The notes below the pieces were generated by a model, which had not been told where the DNA came from, did not search any database, and was given only the letters and a program-made list of their open reading frames with translations. A DNA stretch of 24,825 bases. Origin: JANNAV01 sp031384695 (GTDB taxonomy: Bacteria > Pseudomonadota > Alphaproteobacteria > Rhodobacterales > Rhodobacteraceae). The stretch lies in the NCBI GenBank assembly GCA_031384695.1, contig JANNAV010000271.1, positions 1-24,825 on the forward strand, in the 5' to 3' direction. How positions within the stretch are numbered: the first letter of the stretch is position 1; every line of letters starts with the position of its first letter. A program made the translations under genes and the position numbers. This document shows positions 15,011 through 22,830 of the stretch, piece by piece.

Positions 15011-17416
15011 ATGCTCATCCTCCCCCCCACGCTGGTAGATTGGATAGCGGCCAAAGGCTGGTCGCTGCACCCGCATCAGCTTGCAATGCTGGCCCGCGCC
15101 GGGCATCCCGCCACCCTGCTGATCGCGCCGACGGGGGGCGGCAAAACCCTTGCAGGGTTCCTGCCCACCCTCGCCGAACTTGCCACCCATGGTGGTAGCG
15201 GCCTGCACACCCTCTATATCTCGCCGCTCAAGGCCCTGACCGCCGATATCCGCCGCAACCTGCGCACCCCGATCGAAGGTGCTGGTCTGCCAATCCGGGT
15301 GGAGGACCGCACCGGCGATACCAGCTATACCCAGCGCCGCCGCCAACGCGCCGATCCGCCGCATATCCTGCTCACCACCCCCGAAAGCCTGGCTCTCTTG
15401 CTGTCCTACGAAGACGCACCTAGAATGTTTCAAGGATTACAGCGGGTTATCGTCGATGAAATCCACGCCCTCGCCGAATCCAAACGTGGCGATCAACTGA
15501 TCCTGCAACTCGCCCGGCTCCAAACCCTCGCCCCCAATCTGCGCCGGATCGGCCTTTCCGCCACCGTCGAGGACCCCCCCGCCCTCGCCCGCTTCCTCGC
15601 CCCCGACACCGCTATCCTGCTGGCCGACCCCGGCCCGGACCCTGACATTTCCATGCTGCAAACCGAGGCCCACCCCCCTTGGTCGGGCGGCGGCGGCCGC
15701 TATGCGATACCGGCGATCTTGCGCGAAATCGCCCGGCACAAAACCACCCTGATCTTTCACAACACCCGCGCACAGGCGGAAATATTTTTTCATAACATAT
15801 GGTTGCAAAACACCGAAGATATGCCAATCGCCATTCACCACGGCTCGCTGTCGCGCGAACAGCGCGAACGGGTGGAGGCTGCGATGACCAACGGCCAATT
15901 GCGCGCCGTGGTCTGTACCGGCTCGCTTGATCTGGGGTTGGACTGGGGTGATGTCGATCTGGTGATTCAGGTCGGCGCGCCCAAGAACGTCAAACGGCTG
16001 GTGCAGCGGATCGGGCGGGCCAACCACCGCTACAACGCCCCCTCCAAGGCGCTGCTGGTGCCCGCCAACCGCTTTGAGGTGGTCGAATGTCAGGCGGCAT
16101 TGGAGGCCGTGCTTGCCCACCAACTCGACGGCGAACCCCGCGGCCCCGGCCCCCGCGATGTGCTCTGCCAGCACATCCTCGCCACCGCCTGCGCCGGGCC
16201 GTTTCTGGCCGAAACCCTCTATGCCGAGGTGATCACCGCGGGCCCCTATGCTGCTTTAACCAAACAACAATTTGACGCCTGCCTCGATTTTGTGGCCACT
16301 GGCGGCTACGCGCTCCGCGCCTATGACCGCTGGCAGCGCCTGATGCTGCGCGACGGCTGTTGGACCCTGCGCGACCCTCGCGCGGCCGCCGTGATCCGCC
16401 AGAACCTTGGCACCATCATCGACACCGAAACCCTCAAGGTGCGGCTGAAAAACCATTTCGGCGGCACGCCTTTGGGCGAGATCGAAGAGGCGTTCGCCGC
16501 CACCCTCACCCCCGGCGATACCTTTCTGATCGGCGGTCAGGTGGTCCGCTATGAAGGCCTGCGCGAGATGACGGTCGAGGTCAGCCGCCAGCCGGGCCAC
16601 GAGCCGAAAGTCGCGGTGTTCTCGGGCAGCAAATTCGCCACCTCAACCCAGTTGTCGCAGCGCATCCTGCAAATCCTCCAGCAACCCGACTGGCCCGATC
16701 TGCCCGCCCACACCGCCCAATGGCTGCAATTGCAGCGCGAAGTGTCGCGCCTGCCGCAGCCCGACCGCCTGCTGATCGAAAGCTTTCCCTATGACGGGCG
16801 CGAGCATATCTGCGTCTACGGCTTTGCCGGCCGCAACGCGCAGCAAACCCTCGGCTTGTTGCTGACCAAACGCATGGAGGATGAAAACCTTGCTCCCCTC
16901 GGCTTTGTCGCCACCGATTATGCCACTCTTATCTGGGGGTTAGAGCCTGTCATTGATGCGGCCACCCTCCTTGATCCCAACCGCCTGCGCGACGGTCTGG
17001 ACCTCTGGCTGGCGGGCAACGCAGTGATGAAACGCACCTTCCGCAACACCGCCATCGTCGCGGGCCTGATCGAGCGTTCCAATCAGGGCCGCCGCAAATC
17101 GGGGCGGCAGGCCACCTTCTCCTCCGATATCCTCTACGACACCCTGCGGCGTTTTGATCCCGGCCACCTGCTTTTGGATATCACCCATGCAGAGGCGATG
17201 CGCGGCCTGATTGATTTCGGCCGCCTCGAAGATCTCTTCGCGCGTATTGCACGCCACCCCGATGGCGGCATAGACCTGATCCGCCCCGGCCGCATCACCC
17301 CGCTTGCAGCCCCCCTGTTCCTTGAACCCGGCAAGGTTCCGGTGCATGGCAAAGGCCGCGAGCGTCTCGCCGAGGCGGCAGCCCTGCAACTTTTGCGCGA
17401 TGCGGGCCTTGCGTGA
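15011..17416 (+). CDS. Ligase-associated Lhr-type DEXH DNA helicase
   Basis: The 801-residue superfamily 2 helicase matches the ligase-associated DNA damage response DEXH helicase type (Lhr-core). It has Walker A APTGGGKT (39-46), YISPLKAL motif Ia, LLTTPESL, Walker B DEIH (149-152), SAT (183-185), IFHNTRAQAE motif IV, CTGSLDLGLDWGDVD motif V and QRIGRANHR motif VI (332-340). A winged-helix and Lhr-specific C-terminal half follows, with GFVATDYATLIWG. The MLILPP start is chosen by likeness to the family; an upstream in-frame ATG at 14894 adds 39 unlikely residues. It is 43 bp upstream of pdeM on the same strand. The ATP-dependent ligase and exonuclease genes that usually accompany it are not in the window. 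Confidence 0.92.
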   Translation: MLILPPTLVDWIAAKGWSLHPHQLAMLARAGHPATLLIAPTGGGKTLAGFLPTLAELATHGGSGLHTLYISPLKALTADIRRNLRTPIEGAGLPIRVEDRTGDTSYTQRRRQRADPPHILLTTPESLALLLSYEDAPRMFQGLQRVIVDEIHALAESKRGDQLILQLARLQTLAPNLRRIGLSATVEDPPALARFLAPDTAILLADPGPDPDISMLQTEAHPPWSGGGGRYAIPAILREIARHKTTLIFHNTRAQAEIFFHNIWLQNTEDMPIAIHHGSLSREQRERVEAAMTNGQLRAVVCTGSLDLGLDWGDVDLVIQVGAPKNVKRLVQRIGRANHRYNAPSKALLVPANRFEVVECQAALEAVLAHQLDGEPRGPGPRDVLCQHILATACAGPFLAETLYAEVITAGPYAALTKQQFDACLDFVATGGYALRAYDRWQRLMLRDGCWTLRDPRAAAVIRQNLGTIIDTETLKVRLKNHFGGTPLGEIEEAFAATLTPGDTFLIGGQVVRYEGLREMTVEVSRQPGHEPKVAVFSGSKFATSTQLSQRILQILQQPDWPDLPAHTAQWLQLQREVSRLPQPDRLLIESFPYDGREHICVYGFAGRNAQQTLGLLLTKRMEDENLAPLGFVATDYATLIWGLEPVIDAATLLDPNRLRDGLDLWLAGNAVMKRTFRNTAIVAGLIERSNQGRRKSGRQATFSSDILYDTLRRFDPGHLLLDITHAEAMRGLIDFGRLEDLFARIARHPDGGIDLIRPGRITPLAAPLFLEPGKVPVHGKGRERLAEAAALQLLRDAGLA

Positions 17417-17459
17417 CGGCCAACTTGAAACGCAGGCAAGATCAGGGCACACCAAAGCC

Positions 17460-18155
17460 ATGCACGGATACAACTTCACCTTCGGCAACGCCGCCCTCTT
17501 AGCCCTGCCTTCCGGCGCGCTTTATTGGCCCGAAAAGGCGCTGCTCGCCGTATCAGACCTGCATTTCGGCAAATCCGAACGCCTTGCCCGGCGCGGCGGC
17601 GCCCTGTTGCCCCCCTACGAGACCAGCGCCACCCTGGCGCGCCTCGTCGCCGATCTGGCCGCCACCCGGGCCGAGCATGTCTTGTGCCTCGGCGACAGTT
17701 TCGATGATCTGGCCGCCGCCTCAACGCTTGCCGACGCCGACCGGGCGGGTTTGCATCACCTGATGGCCAACCGCCGGTGGAGCTGGCTCGAAGGCAATCA
17801 CGATAACGCGGCCTTGCCCTTCGCAGGCGATCATCACGCCGAACTTACCCTCTCAGGCCTCACCTTCCGCCATATCGGCGGTGGCCAAGGCCATGAGATT
17901 TCAGGCCATTACCACCCGAAAGCCCGCCTTGCAGGCCGCAGCCACCGTTGCTTTCTGATCGACAGCACCCGCGTCATCCTGCCCGCCTACGGTGCCTATA
18001 CCGGCGGGTTGTGGACCAGCGACGCGAGCCTTCTGGCGCTGATGCAAACCACCGCCCTCGCCGTGCTGACCGGCACCCAAAGCCTCGCCATCCCGATGCC
18101 GCGCGAAGTGGGGCCGCATCACAGCAACCCGCGCGCCTCAAGCTTTTCGCGGTGA
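17460..18155 (+). CDS. pdeM: Ligase-associated DNA damage response phosphoesterase PdeM
   Basis: The 231-residue calcineurin-like phosphoesterase carries SDLHFGKSE (32-40), LGDSFDD (77-83), EGNHDN (111-116), GHEISGHYHPKA (with GHYHPK at 149-154) and PAYGAYTGGLWTSDA. These fit PdeM (YHFI-type), the proposed DNA endonuclease partner of the Lhr-type helicase in ligase-associated repair clusters. Start at 17460 (MHGYNFTFGN) is the family-like N-terminus; no strong ribosome binding site is seen, and reading may depend on the upstream helicase. Its last 37 bp overlap the 3' end of the convergent LytTR gene. The final tail (PHHSNPRASSFSR) is read through that overlap. Confidence 0.92.
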   Translation: MHGYNFTFGNAALLALPSGALYWPEKALLAVSDLHFGKSERLARRGGALLPPYETSATLARLVADLAATRAEHVLCLGDSFDDLAAASTLADADRAGLHHLMANRRWSWLEGNHDNAALPFAGDHHAELTLSGLTFRHIGGGQGHEISGHYHPKARLAGRSHRCFLIDSTRVILPAYGAYTGGLWTSDASLLALMQTTALAVLTGTQSLAIPMPREVGPHHSNPRASSFSR

Positions 18156-18862
18156 CTGCGGCTTACCGGTATCGTCTCGCCGCGTTTCAGCCGCAAAACC
18201 GCCCGGCCGTCCGCACTTTCCACCGCCGCAATTGCATCCCACGCCACCCAATGCGACCGGTGCACCTGCACCCCGTCCACTGGCGACGCCTCGGCCATTG
18301 CATCGCCGAACCGCATCAGCAAACTCACCTGTCCCCGGCTGGTGCACACGTCAACATAATGATCCCGCACGGAAATCGACAGCAACTCGCCCCGCACTGA
18401 TGGTTCCATCCGCTGCATCAGGCGCGACAGGCCAACCGCCGCAGGTGCCGCACTCTGCACCGAAAGCCGCAGCGAACACACCCCCAATGACAATGAGCCC
18501 ACCAGCAGGACAATCTCCCAAAAGCTGGGCAATTCGCCGTCGCCGACCGCAAACAAAGTCTGAAACATCAAGTAGAGCGGCGGGCAAACCACCAGGCAAA
18601 ACAGCAACGTGATCAGCACCGCCCCGCGCCGGAAATCGGTCAACCCCAGGGTGCCATAGACCAGGGCCCTGATCGCCGTCGCCATCGCAATCACGATCGC
18701 CATCACCGGAGACCAGAACAACAGCCGCTCGCCAAAGCTGAGCACGCCATAACTGCCGAACGGCCCCATCAATGCCAGACAAAAAGCAGTCAGTATCCAC
18801 AGAACCAACGGAACGTGAGATCGAAGATCCGCTTTCACCTCTGCAAGAAATGCCGCCATCAT
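18119..18862 (-). CDS. Membrane-anchored LytTR-domain transcriptional regulator
   Basis: The 247-residue protein has an N-terminal membrane region with about four hydrophobic segments (including VPLVLWILTAFCLALMGPF, FWSPVMAIVIAMATAI and TLLFCLVVCPPLYLMF). Residues from about 152 to 247 form a LytTR DNA-binding domain (LLSISVRDHYVDVCTSRGQVSLLMRF, then VQVHRSHWVAWDAI and the C-terminal SRSHREKLEARGLL). No receiver or kinase domain is present, so it may sense a membrane signal directly. Start is 18862 or the adjacent ATG at 18859. It is encoded alone, converging on and overlapping pdeM. Its targets are unknown; autoregulation through the 139-bp upstream region is possible. Confidence 0.85.
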   Translation of the reverse strand: MMAAFLAEVKADLRSHVPLVLWILTAFCLALMGPFGSYGVLSFGERLLFWSPVMAIVIAMATAIRALVYGTLGLTDFRRGAVLITLLFCLVVCPPLYLMFQTLFAVGDGELPSFWEIVLLVGSLSLGVCSLRLSVQSAAPAAVGLSRLMQRMEPSVRGELLSISVRDHYVDVCTSRGQVSLLMRFGDAMAEASPVDGVQVHRSHWVAWDAIAAVESADGRAVLRLKRGETIPVSRSHREKLEARGLL

Positions 18863-19001
18863 CCCCCGGTCGCCAAACCAACTGCCATTTTTGCATAGCC
18901 TGTTCGCCGATTACTGGCAATTGCGGGCTTACCGGCTGCGCTGCAATTGTACAGACTTGCATAAGGCTTTCAGGCGGCCATGCTTTCAGACCGTCATGCT
19001 T
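18863..19001. other. Intergenic region between folD and the LytTR gene
   Basis: This 139-bp spacer lies downstream of the folD operon and upstream of the LytTR gene, both on the minus strand, so any LytTR promoter lies here. A LytTR binding pair (two 9-bp repeats about 12 bp apart) was looked for but none was convincing. The folD-proximal end carries the 16-bp-period repeat described separately. No clear intrinsic terminator for folD is seen. Confidence 0.5.
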
Positions 19002-19010
19002 TCAGACGGT
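18963..19010. repeat. 16-bp-period repeat across the folD stop codon
   Basis: GCTTTCAG occurs three times exactly 16 bp apart (18966, 18982, 18998). The last two full units, CATGCTTTCAGACCGT (18979-18994) and CATGCTTTCAGACGGT (18995-19010), differ at one base. The folD stop triplet (19002-19004) falls in the third unit, so a small tandem duplication has occurred right at the gene end. Confidence 0.8.
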
Positions 19011-19892
19011 CAGACCCTCGGGCTCGGTCAGACCATGGCTGCGGCAACATGCGGTCAGGGTATTGGCCAACAGACAGGCGATGGTCATCGGCCCAACCCC
19101 GCCCGGCACCGGCGTGATCGCCCCCGCCACCGCCGCCGCACTGGCATAATGCACGTCGCCCACCAGCCGGGTCTTGCCATCCCGCTCGATCCGGTTGATC
19201 CCCACATCAATCACCGTGGCCCCCGGTTTCACATAAGCGCCAGTGATCATCTCGGCGCGCCCCACCGCCGCCACCAGAATATCCGCCCCCCGGCACACTG
19301 CCGCCAGATCCTTCGTCCGGCTGTGCGCGATGGTGACGGTACAGCTGTCGCCCAGCAGCAATTGCGCCATCGGTTTGCCGACGATATTGCTGCGCCCCAC
19401 CACCACCGCATTCATCCCCGCCAGCTTGCCATGATGATCCCGCAGCATCATCAGGCAGCCCAGCGGCGTGCAGGGCACCATGCTCTTCTGCCCGGTGCCC
19501 AACAGGCCAACGTTCGAAATGTGAAAGCCGTCCACGTCCTTCGCGGGGTCGATGGTGTTGATGATCAACTCCGAATTCAGATGAGCAGGTAGCGGTAACT
19601 GCACCAGAATGCCATGAACTTCCGGATCGGTGTTCAGCGCCCGGATCAGCGTCAGCAACTCCGCCTCCGTGGTATCAGCAAGCAGCTTATGTTCGAAAGA
19701 TGCCATTCCCACTTCAACGGTCTGGGTACCTTTCGCTCGCACATAGACCTGGCTCGCGGGGTCTTCCCCCACCAGAACCACCGCAAGCCCCGGCACCAGC
19801 CCATACTCCGCCTTCAAAGCCGCCACATGCGCCTGCACCTGCGCCCGCACCTTGGCCGCGAAAACCTTGCCGTCTATCACCGTCGCCGTCAT
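19002..19892 (-). CDS. folD: Bifunctional methylenetetrahydrofolate dehydrogenase/cyclohydrolase FolD
   Basis: The 296-residue cytoplasmic enzyme interconverts 5,10-methylene-THF, 5,10-methenyl-THF and 10-formyl-THF with NADP. It shows VGEDPASQVYVRAK with the catalytic pair Y50 and K54, GILVQLPLP, DPAKDVDGFH, PCTPLGC, VVVGRSNIVGKPMAQLLL in the Rossmann region, HSRTKDL, and the C-terminal signature TPVPGGVGPMTIACLLANT. Length is normal. The ribosome binding site GAGGGA lies about 7 bases upstream of the ATG. It is the last gene of the fhs, chorismate mutase, folD set, 45 bp after the mutase gene. With Fhs it links formate to purine, serine and methyl-group metabolism. Confidence 0.96.
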   Translation of the reverse strand: MTATVIDGKVFAAKVRAQVQAHVAALKAEYGLVPGLAVVLVGEDPASQVYVRAKGTQTVEVGMASFEHKLLADTTEAELLTLIRALNTDPEVHGILVQLPLPAHLNSELIINTIDPAKDVDGFHISNVGLLGTGQKSMVPCTPLGCLMMLRDHHGKLAGMNAVVVGRSNIVGKPMAQLLLGDSCTVTIAHSRTKDLAAVCRGADILVAAVGRAEMITGAYVKPGATVIDVGINRIERDGKTRLVGDVHYASAAAVAGAITPVPGGVGPMTIACLLANTLTACCRSHGLTEPEGLTV

Positions 19893-19937
19893 GTCCGTTC
19901 CCTCGTTTTTTGTCGGATTCCGGCCCGGCCAGCCCGC

Positions 19938-20234
19938 CTAGCCCTTGCCCAACCCGTCTTCCTCGCGCTCAATCGACCAGTCGATCAACTTGCGCCACAG
20001 CTTTTCGATCTTGTCCGGCGGCAAGCCACGCGCCACTGCATGCCGGCGCACGTTCGCCACCACCTCTTCCACCCGGCTGTCAATCCGCGCCGGCAATCCG
20101 GTTTCGGCTTTGATCTCCACCGCCCGGTCGATAAAGCCGGTGCGCTGGGCAAATAGCGCCACCAACTCAGCATCCAGCCGGTCAATTTCCACGCGCAACT
20201 CTGCCATCGAGGTGCAATCTGCCGGAGTTTTCAT
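19938..20234 (-). CDS. Chorismate mutase, AroQ class
   Basis: The 98-residue helical protein has the AroQ layout: MAELRVEIDRLDAELVALFAQR (conserved R, D-xx-D and R positions), then IDRAVEIKAETGLPARIDSRVEEVVANVR and a C-terminal helix with LIDWSIEREE. AroQ mutases convert chorismate to prephenate for phenylalanine and tyrosine. Start at 20234 (MKTPADC) has GGGAGG seven bases upstream. It lies between fhs and folD on one strand, an unexpected place for an aromatic amino-acid gene, though I believe this order recurs in Rhodobacterales. PchB-type isochorismate-pyruvate lyase activity is an alternative for this subfamily; no salicylate or siderophore gene is nearby. Confidence 0.88.
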   Translation of the reverse strand: MKTPADCTSMAELRVEIDRLDAELVALFAQRTGFIDRAVEIKAETGLPARIDSRVEEVVANVRRHAVARGLPPDKIEKLWRKLIDWSIEREEDGLGKG

Positions 20235-20250
20235 CGCGCCCTCCCAAAAC

Positions 20251-20281
20251 CCTGCCTGCGAGGTAATCCCTCGCAGACAGG
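20251..20281 (-). promoter_or_regulatory. Hairpin between fhs and the chorismate mutase gene
   Basis: CCTGCCTGCGAGG (20251-20263) pairs with CCTCGCAGACAGG (20269-20281), 13-bp arms with one mismatch and a 5-base loop (TAATC). It ends 17 bp upstream of the chorismate mutase ATG and is not followed by a T-run on the minus strand. It more likely modulates mRNA stability or polarity within the operon than ends transcription. Confidence 0.55.
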
Positions 20282-20313
20282 ATGGCAAGGCGTCGGGGTG
20301 CCGCGCTTCGGGC

Positions 20314-21990
20314 TTAGAACAGACCTTCGACGTGGCCGTCATGGTTCAGCCGGATCACTTCCGCGCTTGGTACTTTCGGCAGGCCAGGCATCGTCATGAT
20401 CTCGCCGCAGATCGCCACCACGAACCCGGCCCCCGCCGAAAGCCGCACTTCGCGCACCGGAATGGTGTGGCCGGTCGGCGCACCCCGCACCGTCGGATCG
20501 GTGGTAAAACTGTACTGCGTCTTGGCGATGCAGATCGGCAGATGGCCGTAACCCGCCGCCTCCCAGGTTTTCAACTGATCGCGGATCGACTTGTCGGCAA
20601 CCACACCCTCGGCATGGTAAATCCCCTTGGCGATGGCCTCGATCTTCTGAAACAGCGGCATGTCATCGGGATAGATCGGCGCAAACTTCGCCACACCCGA
20701 TTCCGCCAGCGCCACTACTTTATGCGCCAACTCCTCGATCCCGGCCGAGCCCAGCGCCCAATGCTTGCACAGGATCGCCTCCGCGCCCTGCCCCGCCACA
20801 TAGTCCTTCACCGCTTGAATCTCGGCGTCGGTGTCGCTGAAGAAATGGTTGATCGCCACCACCACCGGCACGCCAAAGGATTTCACATTGCCGATGTGGC
20901 GCCCCAGATTGGGGCAGCCCTTCTGCACGGCGCCGACGTTTTCGGCCCCAAGATCCGCCTTGGCCACGCCGCCGTTCATCTTCATCGCCCGCACGGTCGC
21001 CACGATCACCGCCGCCGAAGGCTTCAACCCCGCCTTGCGGCATTTGATGTCAAAGAACTTCTCCGCCCCCAGATCGGCCCCGAAACCGGCCTCCGTCACC
21101 ACATATTCGCCCAGCTTCAACGCAGTTTTCGTCGCAATAACCGAGTTGCAGCCATGCGCGATATTGGCAAACGGCCCGCCATGCACCAAGGCCGGGTTGT
21201 TCTCCAAAGTCTGCACCAGATTGGGCTGCATCGCGTCTTTCAGCAGCACGGTCATCGCCCCGTCCGCCTTGATATCGCGGCAATAAATCGCTTTCTTGTC
21301 GCGGGTATAGGCCACCACGATATCGCCCAGCCGCTTTTGCAGATCATCCAGATCGTTGGAAAGGCACAGGATCGCCATCACTTCCGAGGCCACCGTGATG
21401 TCAAACCCGGTCTGGCGCGGAAAGCCGTTCGACACGCCCCCAAGGCCGACCACGATATCGCGCAGCGCCCGGTCGTTCATGTCCATCACCCGCCGCCACA
21501 TGATGCGGCGCTCGTCGATGTCCAGACCATTGCCCCAGTAAATATGGTTGTCGATCATCGCCGACAGCAGGTTATGGGCGCTGGTGATCGCATGGAAATC
21601 GCCGGTGAAATGCAGGTTCATCTCTTCCATCGGCACCACTTGCGCATAGCCGCCACCCGCAGCCCCGCCCTTCATCCCGAAGTTCGGCCCCAAAGACGCC
21701 TCGCGGATACATACCACCGCGCGCTTGCCGATCCGGTTCAACCCGTCGCCCAAACCCACGGTCGTGGTGGTCTTGCCCTCGCCCGCCGGCGTCGGGTTGA
21801 TCGCCGTCACCAGGATCAGCTTGCCATCGGCGCGCGCGGCCAGAGATTTGATGAACTCCTGGCCGATTTTGGCCTTGTCATGCCCGTAGGGCAGCAAATG
21901 CTCCGACGGGATGCCCAGTTTGGCGCCGATTTCCATGATCGGTTTCTTCGTTGCTTCGCGTGCAATCTCGATGTCGGTCTTAAAGGCCAT
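20314..21990 (-). CDS. fhs: Formate--tetrahydrofolate ligase
   Basis: The 558-residue cytoplasmic enzyme forms 10-formyl-THF from formate, THF and ATP. The P-loop PTPAGEGKTTTTVG is at about 66-79. It is followed by REASLGPNFGMKGGAAGGGYAQV, MEEMNLHFTGDFHAITSAHNLL and DVDER-like RRIMWRRVMDMNDRALR, and C-terminal CGEIMTMPGLPKVPSAEVI. Length is full. GGGAG lies 6 bases before the ATG. It heads the operon with chorismate mutase and folD, which together assimilate formate or formaldehyde-derived C1 units and supply purine and methionine synthesis. Upstream, a TTGACT (22039-22044 on the reverse strand) is a possible -35 element without a clear -10. Confidence 0.97.
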   Translation of the reverse strand: MAFKTDIEIAREATKKPIMEIGAKLGIPSEHLLPYGHDKAKIGQEFIKSLAARADGKLILVTAINPTPAGEGKTTTTVGLGDGLNRIGKRAVVCIREASLGPNFGMKGGAAGGGYAQVVPMEEMNLHFTGDFHAITSAHNLLSAMIDNHIYWGNGLDIDERRIMWRRVMDMNDRALRDIVVGLGGVSNGFPRQTGFDITVASEVMAILCLSNDLDDLQKRLGDIVVAYTRDKKAIYCRDIKADGAMTVLLKDAMQPNLVQTLENNPALVHGGPFANIAHGCNSVIATKTALKLGEYVVTEAGFGADLGAEKFFDIKCRKAGLKPSAAVIVATVRAMKMNGGVAKADLGAENVGAVQKGCPNLGRHIGNVKSFGVPVVVAINHFFSDTDAEIQAVKDYVAGQGAEAILCKHWALGSAGIEELAHKVVALAESGVAKFAPIYPDDMPLFQKIEAIAKGIYHAEGVVADKSIRDQLKTWEAAGYGHLPICIAKTQYSFTTDPTVRGAPTGHTIPVREVRLSAGAGFVVAICGEIMTMPGLPKVPSAEVIRLNHDGHVEGLF

Positions 21991-22123
21991 GAACGTCTCC
22001 CAAAGGGCCGGAATATTCCGTTAGCGACGTCTTAGCGCAGTCAAAGGGCAAAAGATCAAGCTTTTCCGACTTCTTCCGCGCCAAATTCGCCAGACCCGGC
22101 CAAAGGCGGCGGCGGAGCCGAAG
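21991..22123. promoter_or_regulatory. Upstream region of the fhs operon
   Basis: This 133-bp spacer between the MOSC gene and fhs carries the direct repeat TTAGCG at 22021-22026 and 22032-22037, 11 bp (one helical turn) apart, about 30 bp before the fhs ATG. This fits a site for a regulator binding one face of DNA. A candidate -35 (TTGACT on the minus strand) is close by. No folate riboswitch-like fold was recognised. Confidence 0.35.
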
Positions 22124-22723
22124 TCACGCCTGACGCACCGCCTCCAGATGCGCCCAAGCCCGCTGATCAGGCACGTGCAGCCGAAGTCGCTCGCCCACTG
22201 CGAACCAACCCTCGCGCTCCACCCAGGCCACAATGCCGCGCCTGCCCTTCGCTGCCGGTTTGAACCGCGCGCCATACCCTCGATGCGCGGTCTCAATCCC
22301 GCGCGCGGGAAAGGTGCAGGGGCGGTTCTGCAAATCCACCACCAAAGTCGCACCGCCTTCGCCCTGAAGCCGCGCGCCGGGTGGCAGATGGCTGAAATCC
22401 GGGATGCCGCGGATCACCATCGAGGCGCCCAACAACTCCGGCGCAAGTGCCTCAAGCCCCATATCCGCGGCCACCAGCGCCAGTTCCTCGGCACTCACCA
22501 CCGAAAACTGCCGGGTGTTGCGAATGGTGGTGCCCGCTGGATACTGCTGCACCACCCGGCTGCACGCAGGCCGTGTCAGGCCGGCATGCGCCTCGCCTTC
22601 CACGCCCGAAAACGCGGCAAATATCCGCGTCTCTGCCTGCGAGGCCAGTTGTCCTGCCCCCGCCGGAACCCGCCCCAGCCAGACAATCTCGGCCCGATAC
22701 GCCGCAGGCTTCAGAACGCTCAT
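22124..22723 (-). CDS. MOSC-domain protein
   Basis: This 199-residue protein has the MOSC (molybdenum cofactor sulfurase C-terminal) beta-barrel. Visible features are a GVEGEAHAGLTRPACSRV region, NTRQFSVVSAEEL, the LLGASMVIRGIPDFSHLPPGARL strand pair, and the conserved cysteine C136 in VDLQNRPC, which in relatives carries activated sulfur. Family members such as YiiM and YcbX work in molybdoenzyme or N-hydroxylated compound reduction or as sulfur carriers; the exact role here is not known. GGGAGG precedes the ATG. It follows ftsH on the same strand but behind a strong terminator, so it is probably transcribed separately. Confidence 0.85.
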   Translation of the reverse strand: MSVLKPAAYRAEIVWLGRVPAGAGQLASQAETRIFAAFSGVEGEAHAGLTRPACSRVVQQYPAGTTIRNTRQFSVVSAEELALVAADMGLEALAPELLGASMVIRGIPDFSHLPPGARLQGEGGATLVVDLQNRPCTFPARGIETAHRGYGARFKPAAKGRRGIVAWVEREGWFAVGERLRLHVPDQRAWAHLEAVRQA

Positions 22724-22761
22724 CTGCCGCTCCCTCCCTCAAAACCCCTGTCGCGGGCGTT

Positions 22762-22807
22762 CAAAAACAAAAACCCCCCGAAAACGGTTGCCCGTCCCGG
22801 AGGGGTT
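22762..22807 (-). terminator. Rho-independent terminator of ftsH
   Basis: On the minus strand, 24 bases after the ftsH stop codon, AACCCCTCCG pairs with CGGGGGGTT around a loop of about 17 bases, followed by the T-rich run TTTTTGTTTTTG. This is the clearest intrinsic terminator in the window. Confidence 0.85.
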
Positions 22808-22830
22808 CAGCACATTTTGCAACGCCGCTA

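Noticed and set aside
18979..19010. Neisseria-like DNA uptake sequence (ACCGTCTGAA on the minus strand)
   Set aside because: It differs from GCCGTCTGAA at one base, the organism is alphaproteobacterial, and the match comes from the local 16-bp tandem duplication.
19945..22035. A 696-codon plus-strand open frame opposite fhs and chorismate mutase
   Set aside because: It is a shadow of strongly conserved minus-strand enzymes with typical high-GC antisense composition.
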